Positions 47,341-56,168 of a stretch of DNA of 64,000 nt are shown here, piece after piece. The translations under genes and the position numbers were made by a program. The notes beneath the pieces were generated by a model that saw nothing but the letters and a program-made list of their open reading frames with translations, ran no database searches and was not told the origin of the DNA. Source of the stretch: Bacteroidota bacterium (GTDB lineage Bacteria; Bacteroidota; Bacteroidia; Flavobacteriales_D; Crocinitomicaceae); contig VGMY01000006.1 in the NCBI GenBank assembly GCA_016866255.1, forward strand, positions 31,114 through 95,113, in the 5' to 3' direction. Within the stretch, counting starts at the first letter, position 1. Each line of letters begins with the position of its first letter.

Positions 47341-47883
47341 ATGAGAAGAAACCCAAGGCCTGTTCCGAAAGTTGAGGAAGCTCAACATCGCATTAACCAA
47401 AAAATTGTTGCAAGTGAAATTCGATTGGTGATAGAAGGCAGAGAGCCCCAGGTTATGTCGGTTGCAGCCGCTTTGGCCCTTGCCGACGAAAAGGAGTTGG
47501 ATTTGGTGGAAATTTCTCCGAATGCGAAACCGCCGGTTTGTAAAATCTTGGACTACCGTAAGTTCATGTACAACCAAAAGCGAAAGCAAAAGGAGCTAAA
47601 AGCGAAACAAAGTAAGGTGGTGGTGAAGGAAATTCGTTTTGGACCGAACACGGATGACCACGACTTCAACTTCAAACTTACTCATGCAAAAAAGTTTTTA
47701 GATGAAGGGAGCAAGGTTAAGGCTTATGTGTTTTTTCGCGGAAGAACCATTGTTTTTAAGGACCGAGGTGAGATTTTATTATTGAAGTTTGCTCAGGAAT
47801 TAGCCGATGTGGGTGTTGTTGAGCAATTGCCAAAATTGGAAGGGAAAAAGATGATTTTAATGATCAATTCGAAAAAGAAATAA
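47341..47883 (+). CDS. infC: Translation initiation factor IF-3
   Basis: This 180-residue protein has both IF-3 domains: the N-terminal [15 protein letters not shown] and [19 protein letters not shown], and the C-terminal [18 protein letters not shown] and [23 protein letters not shown]-3 keeps ribosomal subunits apart and proofreads the start codon. It begins with ordinary ATG, not the AUU used for autoregulation in E. coli. It lies 27 bases after thrS. Confidence 0.97.
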   Translation: MRRNPRPVPKVEEAQHRINQKIVASEIRLVIEGREPQVMSVAAALALADEKELDLVEISPNAKPPVCKILDYRKFMYNQKRKQKELKAKQSKVVVKEIRFGPNTDDHDFNFKLTHAKKFLDEGSKVKAYVFFRGRTIVFKDRGEILLLKFAQELADVGVVEQLPKLEGKKMILMINSKKK

Positions 47884-47917
47884 AGAAGCTAATTGTTGAA
47901 TATAAAGAATAGAAACA

Positions 47918-48115
47918 ATGCCTAAAATGAAAACAAAATCCAGTGCAAAGAAGCGTTTTACGCTAACTGGAAGTGGAAAGATTAAGCGAAAGCATGCGTT
48001 CAAAAGCCACATCTTAACCAAGATGTCCACGAAACGAAAGCGAAATCTAACCCACGCGGGAATGGTGCATTCGTCGGATGAATCGAATGTCAAGATGCAA
48101 CTATGCATGAAATAG
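47918..48115 (+). CDS. rpmI: 50S ribosomal protein L35
   Basis: This 65-residue basic protein is L35: [20 protein letters not shown], then [21 protein letters not shown]. It is in the standard position between infC and rplT, 34 bases after infC. Confidence 0.97.
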   Translation: MPKMKTKSSAKKRFTLTGSGKIKRKHAFKSHILTKMSTKRKRNLTHAGMVHSSDESNVKMQLCMK

Positions 48116-48141
48116 TAATTGGTTTAAAAAATGTTTAACCC

Positions 48142-48187
48142 GATGCATAGAACCCAAGCCCACTGAAAAAGCGTGGCTCTCTGCATC
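48142..48187 (+). promoter_or_regulatory. Structured leader hairpin between rpmI and rplT
   Basis: GATGCA (48142-48147) pairs with TGCATC (48182-48187), and inside it AAGCCCAC (48156-48163) pairs with GTGGCT (48173-48178) with one bulge. No T tract follows at once, so it is not a terminator. It lies 14 bases before the rplT start. L20 autoregulates rpmI-rplT through rRNA-like mRNA structures in other bacteria, so this may be an equivalent control element; that is inference. Confidence 0.45.
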
Positions 48188-48201
48188 AAAAAAAGTAAAT
48201 T

Positions 48202-48549
48202 ATGCCTAGATCAGTAAATCATGTAGCCTCCAGGGCTCGTCGAAAGAACTTCATGAAATTGGCCAAAGGATACTATGGCCGAAGAAAAAATGTTTGGACC
48301 GTTGCCAAAAATGCCATCGAAAAAGGACTTCAGTATGCCTATTCGGGCAGAAAGCAAAAGAAACGAAATTACCGCTCGCTATGGGTTGTCCGTATTAATG
48401 CCGGAGCCCGTCAATACGGAATGAGCTATTCCAAATTTATGGGGCTTGTCAACAAAAGTGAGCTTTCGCTGAACCGTAAAGTGTTGGCCGATTTGGCGCT
48501 CAACCACCCAGATGCGTTTAAGGCAGTGGTTGAAACCGTTAGCAAATAA
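48202..48549 (+). CDS. rplT: 50S ribosomal protein L20
   Basis: This 115-residue protein is full-length L20: [59 protein letters not shown] text (here [17 protein letters not shown]) and [12 protein letters not shown]. It binds 23S rRNA early in large-subunit assembly. A terminator follows 25 bases after the stop. Confidence 0.98.
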   Translation: MPRSVNHVASRARRKNFMKLAKGYYGRRKNVWTVAKNAIEKGLQYAYSGRKQKKRNYRSLWVVRINAGARQYGMSYSKFMGLVNKSELSLNRKVLADLALNHPDAFKAVVETVSK

Positions 48550-48574
48550 ATATCTAAGAAAACAATTAGCTAAG

Positions 48575-48601
48575 GCCATTAGAAATTCTAGTGGCTTTTT
48601 T
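48575..48601 (+). terminator. Rho-independent terminator after rplT
   Basis: GCCATTAG (48575-48582) pairs with CTAGTGGC (48588-48595), with one G-T pair and a 5-base loop, followed by six T residues. The last T is also the first base of the next gene's -7 box. Confidence 0.8.
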
Positions 48602-48608
48602 ATTTTTG
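48601..48608 (+). promoter_or_regulatory. -7 box for the Gfo/Idh/MocA oxidoreductase
   Basis: TATTTTTG matches TANNTTTG, begins in the T tract of the rplT terminator and ends 5 bases before the ATG at 48614. Confidence 0.5.
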
Positions 48609-48613
48609 CAAAC

Positions 48614-49582
48614 ATGACAAAAATTGGTCTTTTAGGTATTGGTCATTTAGGGAAGATTCACCTTGGCATTCTTCGTGGGCTCACAGAATACTTCGAGGTG
48701 GTTGGTTTTTATGACATTGATACTGTTGAGGGAAAGCGGATAGCTGAAGAATATGGAATTCGTTTTTTTGAACAAGCAGATGAGCTTTTAGCCCTGGTCG
48801 ATGCGATAGATATCGTTGTTCCTACTCCTTTTCATTTTGAATGGGCAAAACGAGGCATTGAACTCAATAAGCACATTTTTGTGGAAAAACCGGTAACCCA
48901 AACGGTTGAGGAAAGCCATGCGTTATTGGGTTTGTTAGCAAAGTACAACACCGTTTTTCAGGTCGGACATGTTGAGCGCTTTAATCCGGCATTCGTGGCT
49001 GCTGAACCCCTGCTGAATGCGCCCGAATTCATCGAGACGCATCGATTGGCACAATTCAACCCTCGGGGTACCGATGTGCCGGTGGTACTGGATTTAATGA
49101 TCCATGATTTAGACATCATTCTTCATGTTGTGAAGTCTCCGGTGGCTTCTATTTCGGCCTCAGGAGTTGCCGTTGTGAGTAAGAGCCATGATATTACCAA
49201 TGCGCGTTTGGTTTTTGAAAATGGAACCGTGGCCAATCTAACAGCAAGTAGGATATCTTTGAAAAACATGCGAAAATCAAGGTTTTTTCAACGGAATGCC
49301 TACGTAGGGGTGGATTTTTTGAATAAAAGCCTCGAGGTTGTTCATCTGGAGCCGCTTAAGGGCACCCCAGACCCCTACGATATGGTGCTGGATTTGGGTG
49401 AGGGGGTTCCGCCAAAAAAATTGAGCATTGAAAGCCCTTCAATTCTTTCCACAAATGCAATAGAGGAAGAATTAAAAGAATTTGGGCGGGCCATTGCATA
49501 CGGAAATCCTGTTTCAGTCGATTTGCAGGCAGGTCATCAGGCCCTGGATTTGGCTTATCGCATTTTGAGCATGCTTTCATAA
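48614..49582 (+). CDS. Gfo/Idh/MocA family oxidoreductase
   Basis: This 322-residue protein has the N-terminal dinucleotide fold (KIGLLGIGHLGKIHLGIL, about 3-20; the GxGxxG motif is GIGHLG) and the family's VEKPVTQTVEESHALL (about 90-105), where the EKP lysine is the usual catalytic residue. HDLDIILHVV follows near 175. Members act on sugars, nucleotide sugars or related alcohols with NAD(P). The frame is open upstream into rplT, but the promoter box and family start fix ATG 48614. Being next to a sugar transferase suggests surface polysaccharide metabolism, by inference. Confidence 0.9.
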   Translation: MTKIGLLGIGHLGKIHLGILRGLTEYFEVVGFYDIDTVEGKRIAEEYGIRFFEQADELLALVDAIDIVVPTPFHFEWAKRGIELNKHIFVEKPVTQTVEESHALLGLLAKYNTVFQVGHVERFNPAFVAAEPLLNAPEFIETHRLAQFNPRGTDVPVVLDLMIHDLDIILHVVKSPVASISASGVAVVSKSHDITNARLVFENGTVANLTASRISLKNMRKSRFFQRNAYVGVDFLNKSLEVVHLEPLKGTPDPYDMVLDLGEGVPPKKLSIESPSILSTNAIEEELKEFGRAIAYGNPVSVDLQAGHQALDLAYRILSMLS

Positions 49583-49588
49583 AATAAA

Positions 49589-50485
49589 ATGAGTGCCCCT
49601 ACGTTAAACATGCGCATGGTTTTCAAAAACGTAGTTTTTGCGGCGGTTTTTTTGGCAATTTCGGGATGTGTCAAAAATAATCCCGATCCTTCTTGGCTCT
49701 CCGTGGGGAAATGGACGCTCAATGCAAATCCGAACCTAAGTGGTGCAGAAGGAGAATTATCGCATAATTTGAGTGAAGCATGGGTCTATGTCGACGATCA
49801 ATGCGTAGGGGTTTTCGAGCTGCCCGTTAAAATTCCACTTCTCAAGTCGGGTTCGGTGAATGTTAAAGTATATCCTGGGGTTAAAATCAACGGTATTTCT
49901 AGCACGAAACGAATTTATCCCTTTTGCAAGGTGTTTGAACAAACCGTAAATCTGGTAAAAAAACAAACGGTCACCTTGAGTCCGGCTACAAGCTATAATT
50001 CTTATGCTAACTTTATCATTGAAGACTTTGAAGGGGCAAATGTCCTCCTAGACAACGATCCAAATACATCCATCGCCAATTATTTTATCAACAACCAATC
50101 GTTGCAGTGGTTTAATGGCAATGCGTACGCTCAAGTGAATTTAAATGCCGCAGATTCAATATGGATTGCTTACACGACGTTTAACTCATTTCATGCAAAA
50201 GGAAAGGAGGTTTATCTTGAAATTGATTATTACACCACCAATCGTATTATTACAGGGTTAATCGCCATCTCACCTGGGGGAATTAAAAAGAATACCAACA
50301 TTCAACTCAATAAATCAACTCCTGAAAACGTGAAGTGGAAAAAGATTTACATCGATTTGAAAGAACTGATAGTTGCCTCCGATGCGAATGCCTATTTTGA
50401 CCATAGTTTTGAAGCCTTTAAGGAACCGGGGATGGCCAACACCCTGATCCGTATTGATAACGTCAAAGTTGTTTATTTTCAATGA
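49589..50485 (+). CDS. Predicted lipoprotein of unknown function
   Basis: This protein of up to 298 residues has a hydrophobic segment ending in the lipobox AISGC (about 23-27), so it should be lipid-anchored. The mature part is beta-rich, with an early immunoglobulin- or carboxypeptidase-regulatory-like portion (AWVYVDDQCVGVFELPVKIPL) and a later jelly-roll-like portion (FIIEDFEGANVLLD, VYLEIDYYTTNRI). No enzyme motif is seen. Starts at ATG 49589, 49610 or 49616 are all possible; the last two give a more typical signal. It overlaps the sugar transferase gene by 4 bases. Confidence 0.78.
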   Translation: MSAPTLNMRMVFKNVVFAAVFLAISGCVKNNPDPSWLSVGKWTLNANPNLSGAEGELSHNLSEAWVYVDDQCVGVFELPVKIPLLKSGSVNVKVYPGVKINGISSTKRIYPFCKVFEQTVNLVKKQTVTLSPATSYNSYANFIIEDFEGANVLLDNDPNTSIANYFINNQSLQWFNGNAYAQVNLNAADSIWIAYTTFNSFHAKGKEVYLEIDYYTTNRIITGLIAISPGGIKKNTNIQLNKSTPENVKWKKIYIDLKELIVASDANAYFDHSFEAFKEPGMANTLIRIDNVKVVYFQ

Positions 50486-51870
50486 GTAATTCGGAGAAAC
50501 TTTCGTTGGTTTTAGTGGATCTGATTACAGCTATTGGCTCTTGGAGCATATTTTATATCGCGAGAACCACCCTGATCGAGGAAAAAATCTTCACCCCAAA
50601 TGCCACGTTTTTTTTAGGTGTTTCTGTGGTACCATTGGGTTATTTACTGCTCTATGCGTTACAGGGAACTTACCTCAATGTAAAGCGGCTCTATCGGTTC
50701 AAGATGTTTCAATTAACCGTTTTTGCTTCATTTTTTGGTTCCATTATTCTTTTCTTTTTGCTGCTCCTTGACGACAATGTGAGCTCTTACCGAAGTTATT
50801 ATACCTCGTTCTCTATATTGCTATTGACCCATTTATCAATGACCTTGATTCCTCGAATGGTTTTTGTTACCGTGATGATTCAGCGTTTACGCCGCCCGGG
50901 TCAAGGTTTTAAAACCATTATTATTGGCGGTAGTGAGCGTGCCCTGAGCCTATTTAAGGAGGTTACAAAACAAAAGAATACCGTAAATTCGTTCGTAGGA
51001 TACGTGAATGTAAACGGTTCTGATCGTATGCTGGATAAAGCCCTGCCTTATTTAGGCCATGTTCAGGATTTAGAAGGAATTTTAGCAAATCACAGCGTTG
51101 AGGAAATTATCTTGGCCATTGAACCTTCAGACCACGACCGATTGCAAAAAATCATAACGAAAATTCACAATCTCAAAATTATCGTTAAGGTTTTACCGGA
51201 CATGTATGATTTGCTCAGTGGAAAACTAAAAATGACCAATATTTACGGAACCCTGTTCATTGAACTAAACCGCGATGGGATGCCTCTGTGGCAACAAGCC
51301 ATGAAAAGGTTTCTTGATATTATCTTGTCCGTAATTGCTTGCATTTTTTTGATGCCGCTTTACATGCTTTGTGCGGTTTTAGTGAAATTTAGCTCACCCG
51401 GGCCTGTTTTCTTCTTGCAGGAACGTATTGGATTGGACGATAAGCCTTTTCAAATTATCAAGTTTCGAACGATGTTCGTGAATTCTGAGCCCAATGGTCC
51501 GCAACTTTCCTCCTCGACCGATGCCCGAATTACTCCGATCGGACGCTTTATGCGTAAAACCCGTTTGGATGAATTCCCGCAATTTGTCAATGTTATTCTC
51601 GGACACATGTCGCTCGTAGGCCCTCGTCCCGAACGACAATACTACATTGATCAAATAGTCCGATATGAGCCACAGTACGCCTTACTGAATAGGGTTCGCC
51701 CGGGAATAACTTCTTGGGGACAAGTCAAATACGGTTACGCGGAGAATGTAGAACAAATGCTCGATCGAATGAAATTCGACTTGTTGTACATTAACAATCG
51801 AAGTTTAGCCCTCGATTTCAAAATTATGTTTTACACGCTGGCCATCATTTTTAAGGCCAAAGGAAAATAG
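50482..51870 (+). CDS. Polyprenyl glycosylphosphotransferase (sugar transferase)
   Basis: This 462-residue membrane enzyme has four N-terminal transmembrane helices (about 10-125), a CoA-binding-like middle domain (about 140-240; KTIIIGGSERALSLFKEV) and a C-terminal bacterial sugar transferase domain (about 268-460) with KRFLDIILSVIACI, KFRTMFVNSEP, KTRLDEFPQFVNVILG and MSLVGPRPE. Such WbaP/CpsE-like enzymes put the first sugar phosphate onto undecaprenyl phosphate. Its stop abuts the convergent T9SS gene with no spacer. Confidence 0.93.
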   Translation: MSNSEKLSLVLVDLITAIGSWSIFYIARTTLIEEKIFTPNATFFLGVSVVPLGYLLLYALQGTYLNVKRLYRFKMFQLTVFASFFGSIILFFLLLLDDNVSSYRSYYTSFSILLLTHLSMTLIPRMVFVTVMIQRLRRPGQGFKTIIIGGSERALSLFKEVTKQKNTVNSFVGYVNVNGSDRMLDKALPYLGHVQDLEGILANHSVEEIILAIEPSDHDRLQKIITKIHNLKIIVKVLPDMYDLLSGKLKMTNIYGTLFIELNRDGMPLWQQAMKRFLDIILSVIACIFLMPLYMLCAVLVKFSSPGPVFFLQERIGLDDKPFQIIKFRTMFVNSEPNGPQLSSSTDARITPIGRFMRKTRLDEFPQFVNVILGHMSLVGPRPERQYYIDQIVRYEPQYALLNRVRPGITSWGQVKYGYAENVEQMLDRMKFDLLYINNRSLALDFKIMFYTLAIIFKAKGK

Positions 51871-54800
51871 TTATTGAACGATTACTTTAAAGTTCCAGAT
51901 GGTTTTTTCAGATGCTACTTGCAATAAATACCACCCTGCTGCAAGGTGGCCAGGTAGATGACCTTTGTATGCATGCTCTGCCTTCGTGGTCCAAACACAC
52001 TTTCCGCTACCATCCCACAACGAAAGGATTGACATAGGGATGTTGTTAATTTCTATCAATCCACCGGGTCGCAGGGGATTTGGAAACACGATGGGGTTTT
52101 CCGCATGAGGCGCCTCTATAAGGCCCAAATTGCTTCCCAGATTGACATTATCCAAGTACAGAACATTCCCCCAATCGCCTTTGTTTCGGAAAGCTATTTG
52201 AACGTTGCTTTGACCCGCCCACGACGAAAGGTCTACCGTATCCGTTTTCCATTCGTTGGCAGCTGGTATAAATTCACTTTGGTTATCGGGTGCAGTTGCC
52301 AGCGATAGACCTCCATCGTAATAGACGTACTGATAACTGGCTCCGCAATCGGTTGAAACCCCAATGAATAACGAGTCGGAATATCCTCCGCCCCAACGGC
52401 AGTAGGCCACATCAAAGGTTAACAAAGGTTGGTTAACCAATTGATTCCCATCTATGTTGAAAATCAAATCGTCAAAACTCCCTTGAGAGTCAATGTTGTA
52501 ATTATCAAATTTTGCCGATTTTGAACTCGCAGCATATCCACCTGCGCTCAACGAACCAGTCCATGTTCCACCGTTGTCTTGATTTTCTAGGCTCCAACCA
52601 CTCGGTAAAAAGTTTCCTTCAAATCCCTCTTGCACCATGCCTGGGAGGGTATATTGCGTTACCGTGACAAATAAGGTGTCGCTGTCGCTTTGGCCGTTGC
52701 CGTCCGTCACCGTAAGGATGGCTTGATGGGTTCCAACACCAAAATTAACAGCAGGATTTCGAAGGGTGGAAGAGGAGGGGGATCCACTTGGAAAGGTCCA
52801 ATTCCATTGAGCATTTTGATGATTCAATACCGAGTGGTCTTCAAAATAAAACGAGTCGGCTTCACAAATGACCGTCTGGGCTAATTTGTCCACCATGATC
52901 CGACAAATTGGGCCTGATGGCGCTTCGTTTAATGCACTTTCCCAAATCCCTTTACCGTAGGAGGCTAAGCGCACTTTTCCATCCCGGTAGAATGGACGTA
53001 AAATGTTGCCATTAATGCTGTTGGGTAAACCCCCATTGTCAAGGCCCCAATTTCCAAGGTTGTTTCGGTAATAAACGCCTTTGTTCGTCGCACAATAAAT
53101 TCCACCATCGGTGCCCGCAATGTAAAGCAAGCTTTGAACGCTTTCATTGTTCAGGGCCGAAGAGGTAATGTTGGTAAAGGTTTGACCTCCATTGGTCGTT
53201 TCAAACGTTTTATTTCCGTTGCCTCCACTTGGGTAAGCGATGTACAAGTGTTGGTCGTCGGCGGGGTCTAAGGAAAGAAGCATTCTGCGGCTATTGCCTG
53301 CGGGAAGCGTAAGTTGGTTCCACGAGATTCCTCCGTCGATCGATTTCCAAAGTTTTCCTAAATTGCCGCTTTCCGGTTGTTGATTCAGGTAGATGATATT
53401 CGGGTTTTGGCTTCCAACCTCGATGTATTTTACCTGATCAACTGAGGCATTACCGAAGGTGTAAAGCAAATTAAAAGTAACTCCTCCGTTGGTGGTCTTC
53501 CATAGTTTATGGTCTTTGCCAAGGTATCCAATGGTGTAACAATTGGGTTGAAATTCGAATTCACTCGATTCAGCAGCCCAATAGCTTTCATTGGGACTCA
53601 TCCCGAATGGGGCACCTGTAATGGGGTTAGACAGGTTTATCGGAAGAATTTTTACACCGATGTCGGAGTAGTAGGTTATTCGATTATTTCCGGGGTTGAC
53701 ATACCCTGTGGGGGCCTCTCCACCGCCAAGATTCAAGAAATTGCCGAATCCGTAGTTTTCATGGTACCCTTGATTTCCATTGTGGTACAATCCACCCACC
53801 AAAACATCCTCGTTCCATCCTGCACCAAAGCCCCAAAAATCAGAGGCATGAACTCCCGACATTTTAAAATTGGGTTGTGTAGTGACAAAATCGTTGGACT
53901 TATAAATTCCTCCGTCGGTGGTAATCCAGGTTGTACCATTGATTTGACGAAAATCCTGGTTGTCCACGTGCAAGGAAAGGGGACCGCCCACGTAGCCCGA
54001 AACGCTCGTGTAACTTGCGCCGCCATCGGTTGAACGGTATAAGTTAAGTCCTCCGACCAAAATCTCATCGGCATTGTTGGGATTCGCGAGTATTGCGCAA
54101 TTGTAGAATCCTTGATGGTACAACCATGTGTCCCAACCGATGGCTAAATTCGGATGGGCAGCAGAATATGGTCCTCCGTCCTGACCGTAAGCATTGATCC
54201 AAGAACTTCCCGAATTATCGCTTCGATAGATGCTGATAAATCCGTAATCGTTGGCTTTCGCTTCGCCAATGAGGTACACGTAAATGCGATTCGGATTGGC
54301 CAGCGTTGTGGCAATACGCGCACCACCGTCGTTGCGAGCAGGGTCTACTGATTGGTACCAACCGTTGCTTTGAACCGCCCATGTTGCCCCGAAATCCGTT
54401 GATTTTAAAAAGACGCACAGGTCTAAATTGGGGTCGTGCTTGACGAGGTACTGTTCTTGCGGGTTCATGACATGTGGTTTAATGTCGTAACACGCGTCTC
54501 CCCAAAGCTGCGTCCACGTGCTGCCGCCGTTGGTGGAACGGTGCAGTCCTTTATCGGAGGCTACCAACAGGATGTTTTCACTTCCGGGTACGATGAGGAT
54601 TTCATTGACACCCAAGTTTGAGTTGGGGAGGACGTTGGTCCAGGTTACTCCGCCGTCGCTGCTGCGGTAAACGCCATTGTTTCCGCCTGCGAAAAAAAGT
54701 TGCGGATTCGTGGGGCTGATTTCAACGGCCGTAACTCCGCTCGAAAAATCCAAATTCATCGAAATACAGGTCCAGTTTTGTCCTCCATCGAGGCTCTTGT

Positions 54801-55254
54801 ACACTTCGCCGGGTTCGGTGCCGCAAATAACCGTATTGGGCGACCCTGCGCATTGATCTAAGCTGTAAATGTTGGCTTGGTCTCCGCCTTGTCCACCGCC
54901 TTGCGAATACGTCGTTATAGGACCTACTACGGACCACGAAGAGGATTTGTTCAGGCTAGGTTTTGGGGATGGGTTCGTTGCTAGAGCCGTTATTTCTCCC
55001 GCGTCGTTGATTTGGTTGGAATAGGCACGGATCCACCGTTTGAAGTATTGCGTATGGTAGTTTTTTTCAAAATCATGGTTTTGATAATATGCCCGGTATT
55101 TAGCGCTTACCTCCAGCAAATTGGGGTGTTCGCCGTACATGCGTTGCGCCCATTCCGGTAAGGTGGATATCTCGTAGGCAGACGGTTTTTTTAAGTTTTG
55201 GGCGATGTTGGTTGTGCATACCACCGAGAGCATAAAATAAATGATCGATTTCAT
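51871..55254 (-). CDS. Large T9SS-exported protein with VPS10/BNR-like propeller, PKD and jelly-roll domains
   Basis: This 1127-residue protein has a signal peptide (MKSIIYFMLSVVCTTNIAQ), a long beta-propeller of sortilin/BNR type (about 100-770) with repeated S-x-D-G-G-x-T/N-W motifs (SLDGGQNW, SSDGGVTW, STNGGSTW, STDGGASY, SIDGGISW), a PKD domain (about 790-880; VGTHQAILTVTDGNG), a jelly-roll domain (about 890-1050) and a T9SS sorting end (VFPNPLRPGGLIEI, then GWYLLQV). It should be surface-exposed or secreted; related proteins bind or degrade carbohydrates, but no catalytic evidence exists here. It overlaps the acyltransferase gene by 4 bases. Confidence 0.9.
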   Translation of the reverse strand: MKSIIYFMLSVVCTTNIAQNLKKPSAYEISTLPEWAQRMYGEHPNLLEVSAKYRAYYQNHDFEKNYHTQYFKRWIRAYSNQINDAGEITALATNPSPKPSLNKSSSWSVVGPITTYSQGGGQGGDQANIYSLDQCAGSPNTVICGTEPGEVYKSLDGGQNWTCISMNLDFSSGVTAVEISPTNPQLFFAGGNNGVYRSSDGGVTWTNVLPNSNLGVNEILIVPGSENILLVASDKGLHRSTNGGSTWTQLWGDACYDIKPHVMNPQEQYLVKHDPNLDLCVFLKSTDFGATWAVQSNGWYQSVDPARNDGGARIATTLANPNRIYVYLIGEAKANDYGFISIYRSDNSGSSWINAYGQDGGPYSAAHPNLAIGWDTWLYHQGFYNCAILANPNNADEILVGGLNLYRSTDGGASYTSVSGYVGGPLSLHVDNQDFRQINGTTWITTDGGIYKSNDFVTTQPNFKMSGVHASDFWGFGAGWNEDVLVGGLYHNGNQGYHENYGFGNFLNLGGGEAPTGYVNPGNNRITYYSDIGVKILPINLSNPITGAPFGMSPNESYWAAESSEFEFQPNCYTIGYLGKDHKLWKTTNGGVTFNLLYTFGNASVDQVKYIEVGSQNPNIIYLNQQPESGNLGKLWKSIDGGISWNQLTLPAGNSRRMLLSLDPADDQHLYIAYPSGGNGNKTFETTNGGQTFTNITSSALNNESVQSLLYIAGTDGGIYCATNKGVYYRNNLGNWGLDNGGLPNSINGNILRPFYRDGKVRLASYGKGIWESALNEAPSGPICRIMVDKLAQTVICEADSFYFEDHSVLNHQNAQWNWTFPSGSPSSSTLRNPAVNFGVGTHQAILTVTDGNGQSDSDTLFVTVTQYTLPGMVQEGFEGNFLPSGWSLENQDNGGTWTGSLSAGGYAASSKSAKFDNYNIDSQGSFDDLIFNIDGNQLVNQPLLTFDVAYCRWGGGYSDSLFIGVSTDCGASYQYVYYDGGLSLATAPDNQSEFIPAANEWKTDTVDLSSWAGQSNVQIAFRNKGDWGNVLYLDNVNLGSNLGLIEAPHAENPIVFPNPLRPGGLIEINNIPMSILSLWDGSGKCVWTTKAEHAYKGHLPGHLAAGWYLLQVASEKTIWNFKVIVQ

Positions 55255-56168
55255 CGGTATTTTTGGTTAAATTCTTGCTTTTGTTCAGTGCGTAATTGTT
55301 CCAGGTTTTCTGGTACTTCGCGCTTCCAGCGCTTATGGGACCACAGCCACAAGCTGGGATTTGTAAAGATATCTTTTTCGAGTTTCATTACGTGCGATTC
55401 GGTCAGTTGCCCAAAGTTAAGGGATTTGGGCGCTGTAGTGAGGATTTCAAAGCTAATTTCGTAGCATCCTTTTTGGGGCTGCGTTACAGCAACATAAACT
55501 ACAGTGGCATCGGTTTCATTGGCCAGCGCTTCTGTGCCAAAAGCCACCGCCGTGGGTTGGTGGAGAAAATTCAACCAATAGCTTTTTTTCGAATCTCCCG
55601 GACTCTGATCGGCAAGCATTAGAAGGATAAAGGGCTTATTTTGCTCGCTCATTAAGGTTTCACGGTAGTTTTTACTGTGGATGACCTGGAGCCCAAACCG
55701 TTCACGGCGCTCCGTCAGTTTACGGTCCCAAAACGAAGAAGAAAGGGGCATTCCCAAGCCAAAAAGACGCTCCGGAAAATACAAGCCCAAGGAAGTAATC
55801 AACCACTCCCAATTTCCATAATGCCCGCCAACGAGCAGTACGTTTTTGCCTTGCTCCTGCAATGCTGTCACGATGGAAGCGTTGGTGAACTTCATGCGTT
55901 GCCGCAGTTCTTTGTCCGAAAAACTGAGGTTTTTGACCGATTCCAAAAACAGCCTGCTCAGGTGATGGTAAAACCCTTTAACCTTGCGGTTCAGTTCACG
56001 GGGAGTATCCATGGGAAAGCTCTTTGATAGGTTTTCCGTGATCACTTTTTTTCGGTAGCCAATGCCATAGAACAGGAGCAAAAACAACATAGGCCGAAAA
56101 GCATACAGTACCTTGAGCGGTAAGTGTGAAAAGGGGAACACTAAAGTGTGGTACAAGATTTTATGCAT
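55251..56168 (-). CDS. LpxL/HtrB-like lysophospholipid acyltransferase
   Basis: This 305-residue protein has an N-terminal membrane segment and the lipid A acyltransferase motif HYGNWE (the HX4E type, in GGHYGNWEWL, about 121-130). LMLADQSPGDSKKSYWLNFL and PTAVAFGTEALA are typical of LpxL/HtrB enzymes that add secondary acyl chains to lipid A. The frame is open to 56294 inside rarA, but [18 protein letters not shown] at 56168 gives an 8-base overlap and a natural N-terminus. It lies between rarA and the T9SS gene in one overlapping operon. Confidence 0.9.
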   Translation of the reverse strand: MHKILYHTLVFPFSHLPLKVLYAFRPMLFLLLFYGIGYRKKVITENLSKSFPMDTPRELNRKVKGFYHHLSRLFLESVKNLSFSDKELRQRMKFTNASIVTALQEQGKNVLLVGGHYGNWEWLITSLGLYFPERLFGLGMPLSSSFWDRKLTERRERFGLQVIHSKNYRETLMSEQNKPFILLMLADQSPGDSKKSYWLNFLHQPTAVAFGTEALANETDATVVYVAVTQPQKGCYEISFEILTTAPKSLNFGQLTESHVMKLEKDIFTNPSLWLWSHKRWKREVPENLEQLRTEQKQEFNQKYR

